Source: Nitrospinota bacterium (lineage in GTDB: Bacteria > Nitrospinota > Nitrospinia > UBA9942). From it: a stretch of 5,082 nucleotides of DNA. Positions within the stretch are counted from its first letter, which is position 1. Each line of letters opens with the position of its first letter. The notes under the pieces were generated by a model. That model ran no database searches. It was given only the letters and a program-made list of their open reading frames with translations, and was not told the origin of the DNA. This document shows, one piece after another, positions 1-4,663 of this stretch. A program made the translations under genes and the position numbers. The stretch is from positions 1 to 5,082 of the forward strand of contig JACRGN010000019.1 in the NCBI GenBank assembly GCA_016234205.1, given 5' to 3'.

Positions 1-402
1 CCTTTTATCCTTATAACCATCAAATACTGTCTCTTTCTCAGCATCCCTGACTTTTTGAAGAATTACCTGTTTTGCCGCCTGGGCAGCAATCCTCCCCAAA
101 TCCCCTACATTGCATGGAACCATCACCATGTCATCCAGCCTGGCATCTTCCTTTATTTTAATAGCATCATTTAATGAGATTTCATTTTCATCCTCTGATA
201 CCTTCTCAACAACCTTCTTGCCGGCAAACAGCTCAATCCCACCTGTTTTCTCATTAATAATGACCTCCAAATTTTCAGCAAAATTTAGTCTTTTCTTAAA
301 TGCTGAGATAACAGCGGCCTTTACTGCTTCTATCAGTTTTCCCCTGTCTATCCCCTTCTCTTTTTCTATCTGATTTATTACATTAATTAAATCTAAACCC
401 AT
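1..402 (-). CDS. nusA: Transcription termination/antitermination protein NusA, N-terminal part (cut by window edge)
   Basis: NusA binds RNA polymerase and modulates pausing, intrinsic termination and antitermination. Only the first 134 codons are present; the frame is open through base 1, so the rest lies outside the window. The translation begins MGLDLINVINQIEKEKGI and contains the conserved N-terminal-domain stretch DLGRIAAQAAKQVI at about residues 101-114, followed by QKVRDAE, which is diagnostic of NusA. The missing part should hold the S1 and KH RNA-binding domains. The ATG at 402 has a purine-rich ribosome binding site (AGAGGAG) about 5-8 nt upstream. It lies 19 nt after the rimP stop on the same strand, which is the usual rimP-nusA-infB order. 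No promoter is evident in the gap, so co-transcription with rimP is expected. Confidence 0.96.
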   Translation of the reverse strand, partial: MGLDLINVINQIEKEKGIDRGKLIEAVKAAVISAFKKRLNFAENLEVIINEKTGGIELFAGKKVVEKVSEDENEISLNDAIKIKEDARLDDMVMVPCNVGDLGRIAAQAAKQVILQKVRDAEKETVFDGYKDKR

Positions 403-421
403 TTTAAACTCCTCTTACCTG

Positions 422-889
422 TTAAAACTCAACCATTAGATTTGCCTTTGATATATCCTTGTAATTAACCTTTATTATCTCTTTACCATCTTTTTCCTCA
501 ATTGATATGGCATCGCCTTCCACATCAATAATTTTTCCGACTAAATTCTTTTTATTATTAACCGGAGAATATAAATATATTTTTGCCAGCTTTCCTTTAA
601 ACCTCTCATAATCCTTTAACTTTTTTAATGGCCTCTCAATGCCAGGTGATGAGACCTCAAGTGTATAAGAATGAGGGATTATATCCTCTACGTCCAATAA
701 TTTTTCTATCTGATAGCTGATATTCTGGCAGTCATCAACCTTAACGCCTCCATCCTTATCAATGAATACCCTCAGATACCATGCCTTCCCCTCTTTTTTA
801 TATTCAACATCAACAAGCTCCATCTTTTCTGACTCAACCAAAGGCTTGACCAGATTCTCAACTGCCATTGTTACATCAACCCTCTGCAT
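422..889 (-). CDS. rimP: Ribosome maturation factor RimP
   Basis: RimP is a cytoplasmic factor for maturation of the 30S ribosomal subunit. The 155-residue length is normal for the family. The N-terminal domain spans about residues 10-85, and the family signature YTLEVSSPGIERPL sits at residues 75-88. The C-terminal SH3-like domain runs from about residue 90 to the end and contains FKGKLAKIYL and the final strand region IIKVNYKDISKANL. The ATG at 889 is preferred over Met8 because GGAGA lies about 6 nt upstream of it. The gene is first in an operon with nusA, 19 nt downstream. Its leader contains a strong hairpin followed by a T-tract just before the ribosome binding site, which suggests attenuation. 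Confidence 0.97.
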   Translation of the reverse strand: MQRVDVTMAVENLVKPLVESEKMELVDVEYKKEGKAWYLRVFIDKDGGVKVDDCQNISYQIEKLLDVEDIIPHSYTLEVSSPGIERPLKKLKDYERFKGKLAKIYLYSPVNNKKNLVGKIIDVEGDAISIEEKDGKEIIKVNYKDISKANLMVEF

Positions 890-902
890 CTATTCTCCAA
901 AT

Positions 903-941
903 AAAAAAAGTGGGTACCTTTTCCGAGTAAACCCACTTTTT
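903..941 (-). promoter_or_regulatory. Terminator-like hairpin in the rimP leader (candidate attenuator)
   Basis: Read on the minus strand, AAAAAGTGGGT (941-931) pairs perfectly with ACCCACTTTTT (915-905), an 11-bp stem with a 15-nt loop. The T-run continues to 903 (seven T in all), giving the form of an intrinsic terminator. The ribosome binding site (894-898) and rimP ATG (889) follow at once. Terminator-like structures upstream of rimP are known in other bacteria, for example the enterobacterial rimP leader. The inference is that premature termination, perhaps sensitive to NusA, tunes the operon. The hairpin lies between the promoter candidate and the gene, so it is unlikely to be a terminator for another transcript. 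Confidence 0.72.
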
Positions 942-1006
942 AGTAGAAACTCTAATCCAGTTGAATTCAGTGTAATTTTTTTATGTCTTCATACTGAATG
1001 ATTAAT

Positions 1007-1035
1007 AAATTAGCACAGTTATTTTACAATTGCAA
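1007..1035 (-). promoter_or_regulatory. Candidate sigma70 promoter for rimP-nusA
   Basis: On the minus strand, TTGCAA (1035-1030) is followed after exactly 17 nt by TAATTT (1012-1007). TGC directly precedes the -10 box, forming an extended -10. The predicted transcription start near 1000 would give a leader of about 110 nt that includes the 903-941 hairpin. This is the best-spaced match seen upstream of rimP, but the region is AT-rich and chance matches occur. Confidence 0.5.
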
Positions 1036-1067
1036 GTCTTTTTCCGTTATAGAACAAAAACCTGATT

Positions 1068-1239
1068 AAACCACTGAGACACTAAGGCACAGAGAAAGGC
1101 TTAAAAATAAAGACACTGAAAGACACAGATAAGCTATGATTGGCACAGAAAAAAAAGTCGTGAAAATCATAAATAATCAGTGTCCATCTGTGTCAAAAAA
1201 AAAATTAGTTTTTTCCTCTGTGTCTCCGTGCCTCGTGGT
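1068..1239. repeat. Nested imperfect inverted repeat, GAGACACAGAG type
   Basis: The outer arms are about 1068-1094 (CCACTGAGACACTAAGGCAC followed by AGAG) and 1216-1239 (CTCTGTGTCTCCGTGCCTCG followed by TGGT), imperfect reverse complements. Inside are a second pair of arms, about 1112-1130 (GACACTGAAAGACACAGAT) and 1176-1194 (ATCAGTGTCCATCTGTGTC). The centre is AT-rich and non-coding. Sequences of this ACCACGGAGACACAGAG kind are scattered through many environmental bacterial genomes. The element fills most of the gap between the divergent rimP and cytochrome genes, and I see no open reading frame of merit in it. Whether it acts as RNA, DNA or neither cannot be told from one copy. Confidence 0.7.
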
Positions 1240-1273
1240 AAATTTTTATATTTTTCTATACACGAATAAAAAT

Positions 1274-1315
1274 ATGACAAAAATCATTTTCAATTTTTGA
1301 ATTATAGCTTAATAT
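1274..1315 (+). promoter_or_regulatory. Candidate FNR/DNR-type operator and class II promoter for the cytochrome gene
   Basis: ATGAC-AAAA-ATCAT at 1274-1287 matches 8 of 10 defined positions of the CRP/FNR-family consensus TTGAC/T-N4-ATCAA, with core TGAC-N4-ATCA intact. A -10-like TAATAT lies at 1310-1315. If transcription starts at 1322, the palindrome is centred at -41.5, the standard class II activator position, which would explain the absence of a good -35 box. The match is in AT-rich DNA, so it is suggestive only. Confidence 0.4.
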
Positions 1316-1336
1316 CTCTTTTTAGTTTAACATAAA

Positions 1337-1347
1337 AAGGAGGTGAT
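1337..1347 (+). promoter_or_regulatory. Strong Shine-Dalgarno that decides the cytochrome start
   Basis: AAGGAGGTGAT is an 11-nt match to the anti-Shine-Dalgarno complement. A possible GTG start at 1343 lies inside this element and cannot be used with it. The ATG at 1352 is 8 nt beyond the GGAGG core and is therefore the start. Confidence 0.85.
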
Positions 1348-1351
1348 AAGA

Positions 1352-1789
1352 ATGATAAAGGTAAAATATTTTATTCTCTCTGCGGTTATCTTAGCGACAT
1401 TCGGCTCTTCCTCAATAGTTTTTGCTGAAAATGCCAATCCCGCCGGATTAGAGAATCCTCTAAAAGCGGAGATGCAGGTGCTTGACAACGCATTCAAGAA
1501 TCTCATAACCTCAATTGTATTAAATAATCTGAATGCAATTGAAGAGCCGTTTCATGAAGTCCACAAGGCAAGGCATAAGACTGAAGAGGCTCTTGAAAGA
1601 AAAGAGATTGTTCTGCCAAAGAACAATGACAAGATGGCAGAGTTTATCAAGATTGACAATAAATTTCATCACGAACTGGAGGCTTTAATTGAGGCGTCAA
1701 GAAAAGGCGATTTGAAGAAGGTTCAGAAGGTTACACACGAACTTCTGGATACCTGTATCCAATGCCACACAAAGTTCAGAAATCTATAA
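1352..1789 (+). CDS. Secreted monoheme cytochrome c, cytochrome c'-like
   Basis: The product is 145 residues from the ATG at 1352, chosen because the perfect Shine-Dalgarno overlaps the alternative GTG at 1343. Residues 1-25 form a Sec signal peptide with a likely cut after VFA. The mature part is about 120 residues and almost wholly helical in composition. It has a single heme-binding motif, CIQCH at residues 135-139, followed by TKFR six residues from the end. One CxxCH at the extreme C-terminus followed by xx[FY][RK] is the layout of class II cytochromes (cytochrome c', four-helix bundle). Extra histidines (68, 71, 75, 106, 107) might be axial or metal ligands. Family roles include nitric oxide binding and periplasmic electron transfer; which applies here is unknown. 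A possible FNR/DNR site lies upstream. The gene is monocistronic as it stands, though an unused ribosome binding site follows it. Confidence 0.82.
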   Translation: MIKVKYFILSAVILATFGSSSIVFAENANPAGLENPLKAEMQVLDNAFKNLITSIVLNNLNAIEEPFHEVHKARHKTEEALERKEIVLPKNNDKMAEFIKIDNKFHHELEALIEASRKGDLKKVQKVTHELLDTCIQCHTKFRNL

Positions 1790-1792
1790 TTT

Positions 1793-1802
1793 AAAGGAGG
1801 AT
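1793..1802 (+). other. Orphan Shine-Dalgarno after the cytochrome gene
   Basis: TAAAGGAGGA begins a few bases after the cytochrome stop, yet no start codon lies at a normal distance. The palindromic element begins at about 1806, immediately after it. This could mark a former downstream gene replaced by the repeat. The first ATG (1816) opens only a 46-codon frame running through the hairpins, which I do not believe is a gene. Confidence 0.4.
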
Positions 1803-1805
1803 AAC

Positions 1806-1933
1806 GTCGACCTTCATGGTCGGCTGTGAGCGGGGGATGAACCCCCGCACTACGATTCCATTATGTATTATATGTAAAATTGTAGCGTGGGGGTTTATCC
1901 CCCACTTTTCGGCTGATGGTCTTAGCCGAAGGG
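1806..1933. repeat. Four-hairpin palindromic element (REP/BIME-like) between convergent genes
   Basis: Two inverted half-elements face each other around an AT-rich centre (about 1855-1880). Left half: hairpin GTCGACC/GGTCGGC (1806-1824, one wobble pair) and hairpin GCGGGGG/CCCCCGC with loop ATGAA (1830-1848). Right half: GTGGGGG/CCCCCAC with loop TTTAT (1887-1905) and TTCGGCT/AGCCGAA (1908-1930). GTAG followed by a GC-rich hairpin is shared by the two halves in opposite orientation. Its GC content differs sharply from the flanks. Hairpin 1887-1905 is followed by TTTT on the plus strand, so it might also end the cytochrome transcript. Similar dispersed hairpin pairs occur in many genomes. Confidence 0.75.
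1887..1909 (+). terminator. Possible intrinsic terminator for the cytochrome transcript
   Basis: GTGGGGG-TTTAT-CCCCCAC is a perfect 7-bp GC-rich stem followed by TTTT. The T-tract is short and the hairpin is part of a larger palindromic element, so termination may be incidental. No equivalent T-tract is seen for the convergent caspase gene. Confidence 0.35.
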
Positions 1934-1948
1934 GATACTCCTGTCTTC

Positions 1949-3424
1949 TCATTTAATTACTCTACCCAAAGGAATATTTGCCCTGTTTTCTAAAAAATCT
2001 ATCCCGGGGAGAAGTACAGGTGTCTGTTCCATCTGACGCTCCTTGGCAATCTTTTTCACCTGCGGTGTTACATAGTTATATAACTCCGCCAGGCTTACTG
2101 TCTTATCTCCATTAAAATCTGCATCACCCTGAAGACCTTTCAGGAAAAAGTAGGTGAATAATCCATGTCTCTTTTCAGGATAGCTTGAGCTGATTTCTGT
2201 GCCTGAGGCAGCAGTCATTACCACAACATTCCCGCTGGCAAGGACAGGGTTTTCAACAGAAATAGCCATAGGTCTTCCACCCTTTGCCATGACAGACCTT
2301 CCGCCACCCCCTGAGAAACATGAGTCCATCACCACAAATGTCTCTTTTACATTTAAGTCAGCAAGTTTCTGGTAGAGATTCTTAAGGGGAATTCCTGTAG
2401 CCTCCGGAAATGCAGGGTTGCCATCAAAGGGTATGATGAATGCCTCTCCTGTTAAAGGATTTGGAGCGCCATGACCGGCATAGTAGATAAATACTGTAGA
2501 GTCCCGCTCTACATTATTCTTGAGCCATGTCCCCATGTATCCTTCAATATCACCTTTGGTTGCGCGCTCGTTAAGGAGAGTAGCGATATTTTCTTCAGGA
2601 AATCCCATCACCCTTATGAGATACTCCTTCATGATTTTTGCATCCCTGACTGTAAACTCTGCTTGTGGCAAATCCCTATATGTCTCAATTCCTATTACCA
2701 CTGCAAAGGAATTTTTCTTTACCTCTGTTGCAGTTCTTGGGACACGGTCAACATCTACTGTAAACTCTGCTGTTGCAACTGCTACTTTCTCTTTTGCTGG
2801 CGGTTTATACGATGCCATGTCTTCATGGAGTTTTGGGACTATTTTACTTAATACAATGGGTAATATATCCTCTGTTGCAATAGAGACATATCTGTCTTCA
2901 ATCTTTTCCTCTGACCATTCTGAGATTTTTTCATGCCTCTCCAAATCTAAACCCTCCTTTTTAAACCATAGTCTTGACCCTGTGGCGGTCTCCCATGCAC
3001 TCAATTCAAAAACAATATGCTCCTTTAAGGATGGTCTGAAACCATACTCATGCTGACCTATAAATTCTACAATCTTCCCCAATAGGACAACATCTGCCCC
3101 AACATCTCTCCCTGCCTGAACCACCTCAGGGATACCGGGTGCAGTAGGTATGGCATCTTCTTTAATCGCCATCACCTCGGAGAATACACCATCCCCCTTT
3201 ACATAGTCTTCTATACCTTTAGCTGCAGGGTTGGAAAGCCTTACAGCTATGGTTTTCTGACCGCTGGGGAGTGTAACAGTTGCTGTGCCTATTACTTGAA
3301 CAGGGGCTATGGCAACTTTTGCAGGGATGGATGGGATGCTGCCGGGTGTAACAGCAACTTTTACAGGTTTTGCACAGGCTGAGAGCAGACCAAATATTAT
3401 CACTACCTTAAAAATAAATTTCAT
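1949..3424 (-). CDS. Caspase-family (C14) peptidase lipoprotein with EF-hand-like motif
   Basis: The product is 491 residues. The N-terminus is a lipoprotein signal with lipobox LSAC (Cys17), so it should be a membrane-anchored envelope protein. Residues about 35-205 form an accessory domain. Its segments GRDVGADVVLLGKIVEF and HIVFELSAWETATGSRLWF resemble CsgG/TolB-like envelope lipoproteins; this is a pattern-level resemblance only. Residues about 237-430 are a caspase p20-type domain. The catalytic pair is visible: His318 in FIYYAGHGA and Cys369 in VVMDSCFSGG, with the opening strand SFAVVIGIETY at 239-249. Near the C-terminus, DFNGDKTVSLAE (436-447) fits a 12-residue EF-hand loop with ligands at positions 1, 3, 5, 7, 9 and 12. 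Calcium is a common activator of metacaspases. The start at 3424 has AAAGGAGGG 8 nt upstream. The gene is convergent with the cytochrome and divergent from a small membrane-protein gene 38 nt away. The substrate is unknown. Confidence 0.92.
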   Translation of the reverse strand: MKFIFKVVIIFGLLSACAKPVKVAVTPGSIPSIPAKVAIAPVQVIGTATVTLPSGQKTIAVRLSNPAAKGIEDYVKGDGVFSEVMAIKEDAIPTAPGIPEVVQAGRDVGADVVLLGKIVEFIGQHEYGFRPSLKEHIVFELSAWETATGSRLWFKKEGLDLERHEKISEWSEEKIEDRYVSIATEDILPIVLSKIVPKLHEDMASYKPPAKEKVAVATAEFTVDVDRVPRTATEVKKNSFAVVIGIETYRDLPQAEFTVRDAKIMKEYLIRVMGFPEENIATLLNERATKGDIEGYMGTWLKNNVERDSTVFIYYAGHGAPNPLTGEAFIIPFDGNPAFPEATGIPLKNLYQKLADLNVKETFVVMDSCFSGGGGRSVMAKGGRPMAISVENPVLASGNVVVMTAASGTEISSSYPEKRHGLFTYFFLKGLQGDADFNGDKTVSLAELYNYVTPQVKKIAKERQMEQTPVLLPGIDFLENRANIPLGRVIK

Positions 3425-3427
3425 TTC

Positions 3428-3456
3428 TTTACCCTCCTTTCTTAATATGCTATGAT
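3428..3456 (+). promoter_or_regulatory. Candidate leaderless promoter for the first small-protein operon
   Basis: TTTACC (3428-3433), a 17-nt spacer, then TATGAT (3451-3456) preceded by TGC, an extended -10. Counting +1 as 12 nt from the first base of the -10 box puts transcription start at 3463, the G of the GTG start codon. The -35 part overlaps the ribosome binding site region of the caspase gene on the other strand. Confidence 0.6.
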
Positions 3457-3462
3457 CAAATT

Positions 3463-3651
3463 GTGAATAATGACCAGAGAAAGTTTATTTCTGATAAACT
3501 TGGCAATCTTGGTAATTTCGTTTTTATTGCCTTTGTCATTGGTCAATTTATTTCAAAAGACCAGCTTCAATTTTTTATACTTATAACTGGTCTAATCTTC
3601 TGGTTAGTATGTTACATAGTAGGATACATAATCCTAAAGGGAGGTGAATAA
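3463..3651 (+). CDS. Small two-helix membrane protein, copy A (leaderless GTG start)
   Basis: This is a 62-residue protein of unknown function. Residues 1-14 are polar and charged (MNNDQRKFISDKLG). Two hydrophobic helices follow at about 17-31 (NFVFIAFVIGQF) and 36-58 (FFILITGLIFWLVCYIVGY), ending KGGE. It is a diverged paralogue of the protein at 4664-4861. Both share N-x-x-RK near the start and the block G-x-FVF-x-x-x-VIG at the start of helix 1. The general form recalls small two-helix families such as DUF6722, but I cannot confirm that. No Shine-Dalgarno precedes the GTG and no other start is available in the frame nearby. A -10 box placed 12 nt upstream implies a leaderless mRNA. A 31-residue membrane peptide follows after 3 nt. 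The conserved second copy and arrangement argue that it is real. Confidence 0.7.
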   Translation: MNNDQRKFISDKLGNLGNFVFIAFVIGQFISKDQLQFFILITGLIFWLVCYIVGYIILKGGE

Positions 3652-3654
3652 TTT

Positions 3655-3750
3655 ATGTCAACCCTACCATGGTTTTTATTAATTGCAATATTAATCATAA
3701 TATTCTTTACAGCTCCATTTATTTATAGAGACTATAAAAAACATCATTAG
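3655..3750 (+). CDS. 31-residue single-helix membrane peptide, copy A
   Basis: The peptide starts MSTLPWFLLI, has one hydrophobic helix at about residues 5-23, and has a basic tail (YRDYKKHH). It starts 3 nt after the upstream stop, with an excellent ribosome binding site, AAGGGAGGTGA (3637-3647), lying within the last codons of the upstream gene. This implies translational coupling. The same layout recurs at 4864-4974 with a peptide of similar topology but little sequence identity. Its function is unknown. Subunit-like micro-peptides of larger membrane complexes and type I toxin-like peptides are both possible. The stop is only 13 nt from the convergent stop of the barrel gene. Confidence 0.65.
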   Translation: MSTLPWFLLIAILIIIFFTAPFIYRDYKKHH

Positions 3751-3777
3751 GATATTCCCCTTTTCAAAAGAAATATC
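3751..3777. other. Imperfect hairpin at a tight convergent junction
   Basis: GATATT (3751-3756) pairs with AATATC (3772-3777), enclosing CTTTT-C-AAAAG (3760-3770), with a bulge between the stems. It spans the end of the peptide gene and the last codons of the barrel gene. It might act as a weak terminator on either strand, but there is no clear T-tract beyond the hairpin. Confidence 0.3.
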
Positions 3778-4411
3778 TCAACCCTAAATTAATATCTACT
3801 TGTAGGGCTGGGTCTGTATATACATTCTTTGATGAGGTTCCTTGATCCTGACTCATCCACTTATAGTTAAATGGATAGACTGCTGTAGAGAATTCAAGTC
3901 CAATGGAAAGTTTTTCAGTTATCTCCCTCTCTATCCCAATTCCTCCTCTCCCTCCAAAAGGAGGAGCACCCTCAGAATCTCTGAGAGTAATACGAGAGGG
4001 GTCAGAAGATTTTATCGTATATTCAGAAGAGGCTGAGATTGGATAAAGTGCTTCAAAAGAAAGATATGGCTTCACCCACCACTCCGTTGAAAATTTATAG
4101 TGAAGGCCGAGATTCGCGGTTGAACCACTACCTGAAAACTTAATTTCCGATGTTATTGGCAAGTTCTTCATGGTGGCTTCCTGCTTTACTTGGTCATAGC
4201 CTAAAAAGAAATCCCAGGTTTTTCCCTCATAGAAAAACATACTAATACCTGTATAAGTAGAAGATGAGGTAGTAGCGTCTCTAAGAGCGTTTCCAGATAC
4301 ACCCGTCCCACCACGAACCTTAAGACTAAAGGCATCAGCCTTCTCAGACATAAACCCCAGACATAAAATAGCCAATAAACAAACTATAACTGCTTTAATG
4401 TTTCCTTTCAT
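3764..4411 (-). CDS. Outer-membrane beta-barrel protein (OmpW/OmpA-barrel-like, 8-strand type)
   Basis: The product is 215 residues. A Sec signal peptide covers residues 1-27 (hydrophobic core VIVCLLAILCLGF, likely cut after ADA). The mature part is about 188 residues with alternating polar/hydrophobic strands rich in Gly and aromatics. Examples are TYTGISMFFYEG, WDFFLGYDQV, TANLGLHYKF, WVKPYLSFEALYP, GGRGGIGIERE and LSIGLEFSTAVYPF. It ends DINLGLRYFF, the C-terminal aromatic signature recognised by the BAM machinery. Length and strand count suit a small eight-stranded barrel. The ligand or role is not apparent; structural anchoring or small hydrophobic uptake are family possibilities. The ATG at 4411 has AAAGGAGGG 7 nt upstream, very similar to the caspase gene's leader. 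A repeat element lies about 20 nt upstream, in the expected promoter zone. Confidence 0.82.
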   Translation of the reverse strand: MKGNIKAVIVCLLAILCLGFMSEKADAFSLKVRGGTGVSGNALRDATTSSSTYTGISMFFYEGKTWDFFLGYDQVKQEATMKNLPITSEIKFSGSGSTANLGLHYKFSTEWWVKPYLSFEALYPISASSEYTIKSSDPSRITLRDSEGAPPFGGRGGIGIEREITEKLSIGLEFSTAVYPFNYKWMSQDQGTSSKNVYTDPALQVDINLGLRYFF

Positions 4412-4435
4412 TTTTTACCCTCCTTTTTTATTAAG

Positions 4436-4499
4436 ATTCTTCGCTTCGCAGAATGACATCCTTTTACGCAGGCATAAAGCCTGCGGCTACCATGTCATT
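4436..4499. repeat. Composite palindromic repeat upstream of the barrel gene
   Basis: Three inverted pairs are visible: ATTCT/AGAAT around TCGCTTCGC (4436-4454), outer arms AATGACAT/ATGTCATT (4452-4459 and 4492-4499), and a perfect inner stem CGCAGGC-ATAAA-GCCTGCG (4467-4485). ATTCTTCGC followed by AGAATGACA is a form of intergenic repeat seen in many environmental genomes. It sits where the promoter of the barrel gene would be expected, so it may supply or disrupt that promoter. Confidence 0.65.
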
Positions 4500-4533
4500 G
4501 AAAGGATTAGCCCAAAGTAATCTATGTTTGAAT

Positions 4534-4568
4534 CTATCTCCTCACCCCATAACCAACAACCTCCTTTC
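4534..4568. repeat. 35-nt direct repeat, copy 1
   Basis: It begins CTATCTCCTCACCCCATAAC and continues to CCTTTC at 4568. It matches 5038-5072 in the same orientation with 34 of 35 bases (one T/C difference at 4562). The two copies flank the second small-protein operon. On the minus strand it contains AAAGGAGG, nine bases, then ATGGGGTGA, a ribosome binding site with a two-codon frame that may be a relic of a gene start. Confidence 0.8.
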
Positions 4569-4628
4569 CTAATAAGACCTCTAAACACATCCCTTCATGG
4601 TTTATAGTTTTTAGGCGAAATATACCTT

Positions 4629-4657
4629 TTGACACTATCTTTAATCTTTGATATATT
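4629..4657 (+). promoter_or_regulatory. Strong sigma70 promoter for the second small-protein operon (leaderless)
   Basis: A consensus TTGACA (4629-4634), a 17-nt spacer and TATATT (4652-4657) preceded by TGA (extended -10). This is the best promoter in the window. The predicted transcription start is 4664, exactly the first base of the GTG start codon, as in copy A. Confidence 0.75.
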
Positions 4658-4663
4658 AAAACC

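Noticed and set aside
110..373. An 87-codon plus-strand frame
   Set aside because: It is antisense to nusA, has no ribosome site, and its Ser/Phe-rich translation is typical of a shadow frame.
762..1001. A 79-codon plus-strand frame
   Set aside because: It overlaps rimP in antisense and runs through the leader hairpin and promoter; no family features.
1068..1239. CRISPR array
   Set aside because: The repeats are inverted and imperfect, with no regular direct repeats or uniform spacers.
1343..1351. GTG start extending the cytochrome by three codons
   Set aside because: The GTG lies inside the Shine-Dalgarno AAGGAGGTGAT; the ATG at 1352 is correctly spaced.
1816..1956. A 46-codon frame from the ATG after the orphan ribosome site
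   Set aside because: It consists mostly of hairpin arms of the repeat, the ribosome site is too far upstream, and the translation shows no domain or membrane pattern.
2471..3056. Two long plus-strand frames (126 and 178 codons)
   Set aside because: Both are antisense to the caspase gene, whose signal peptide and catalytic motifs prove the minus-strand frame.
3842..4036. A 64-codon plus-strand frame
   Set aside because: Antisense to the barrel gene, without a ribosome site.
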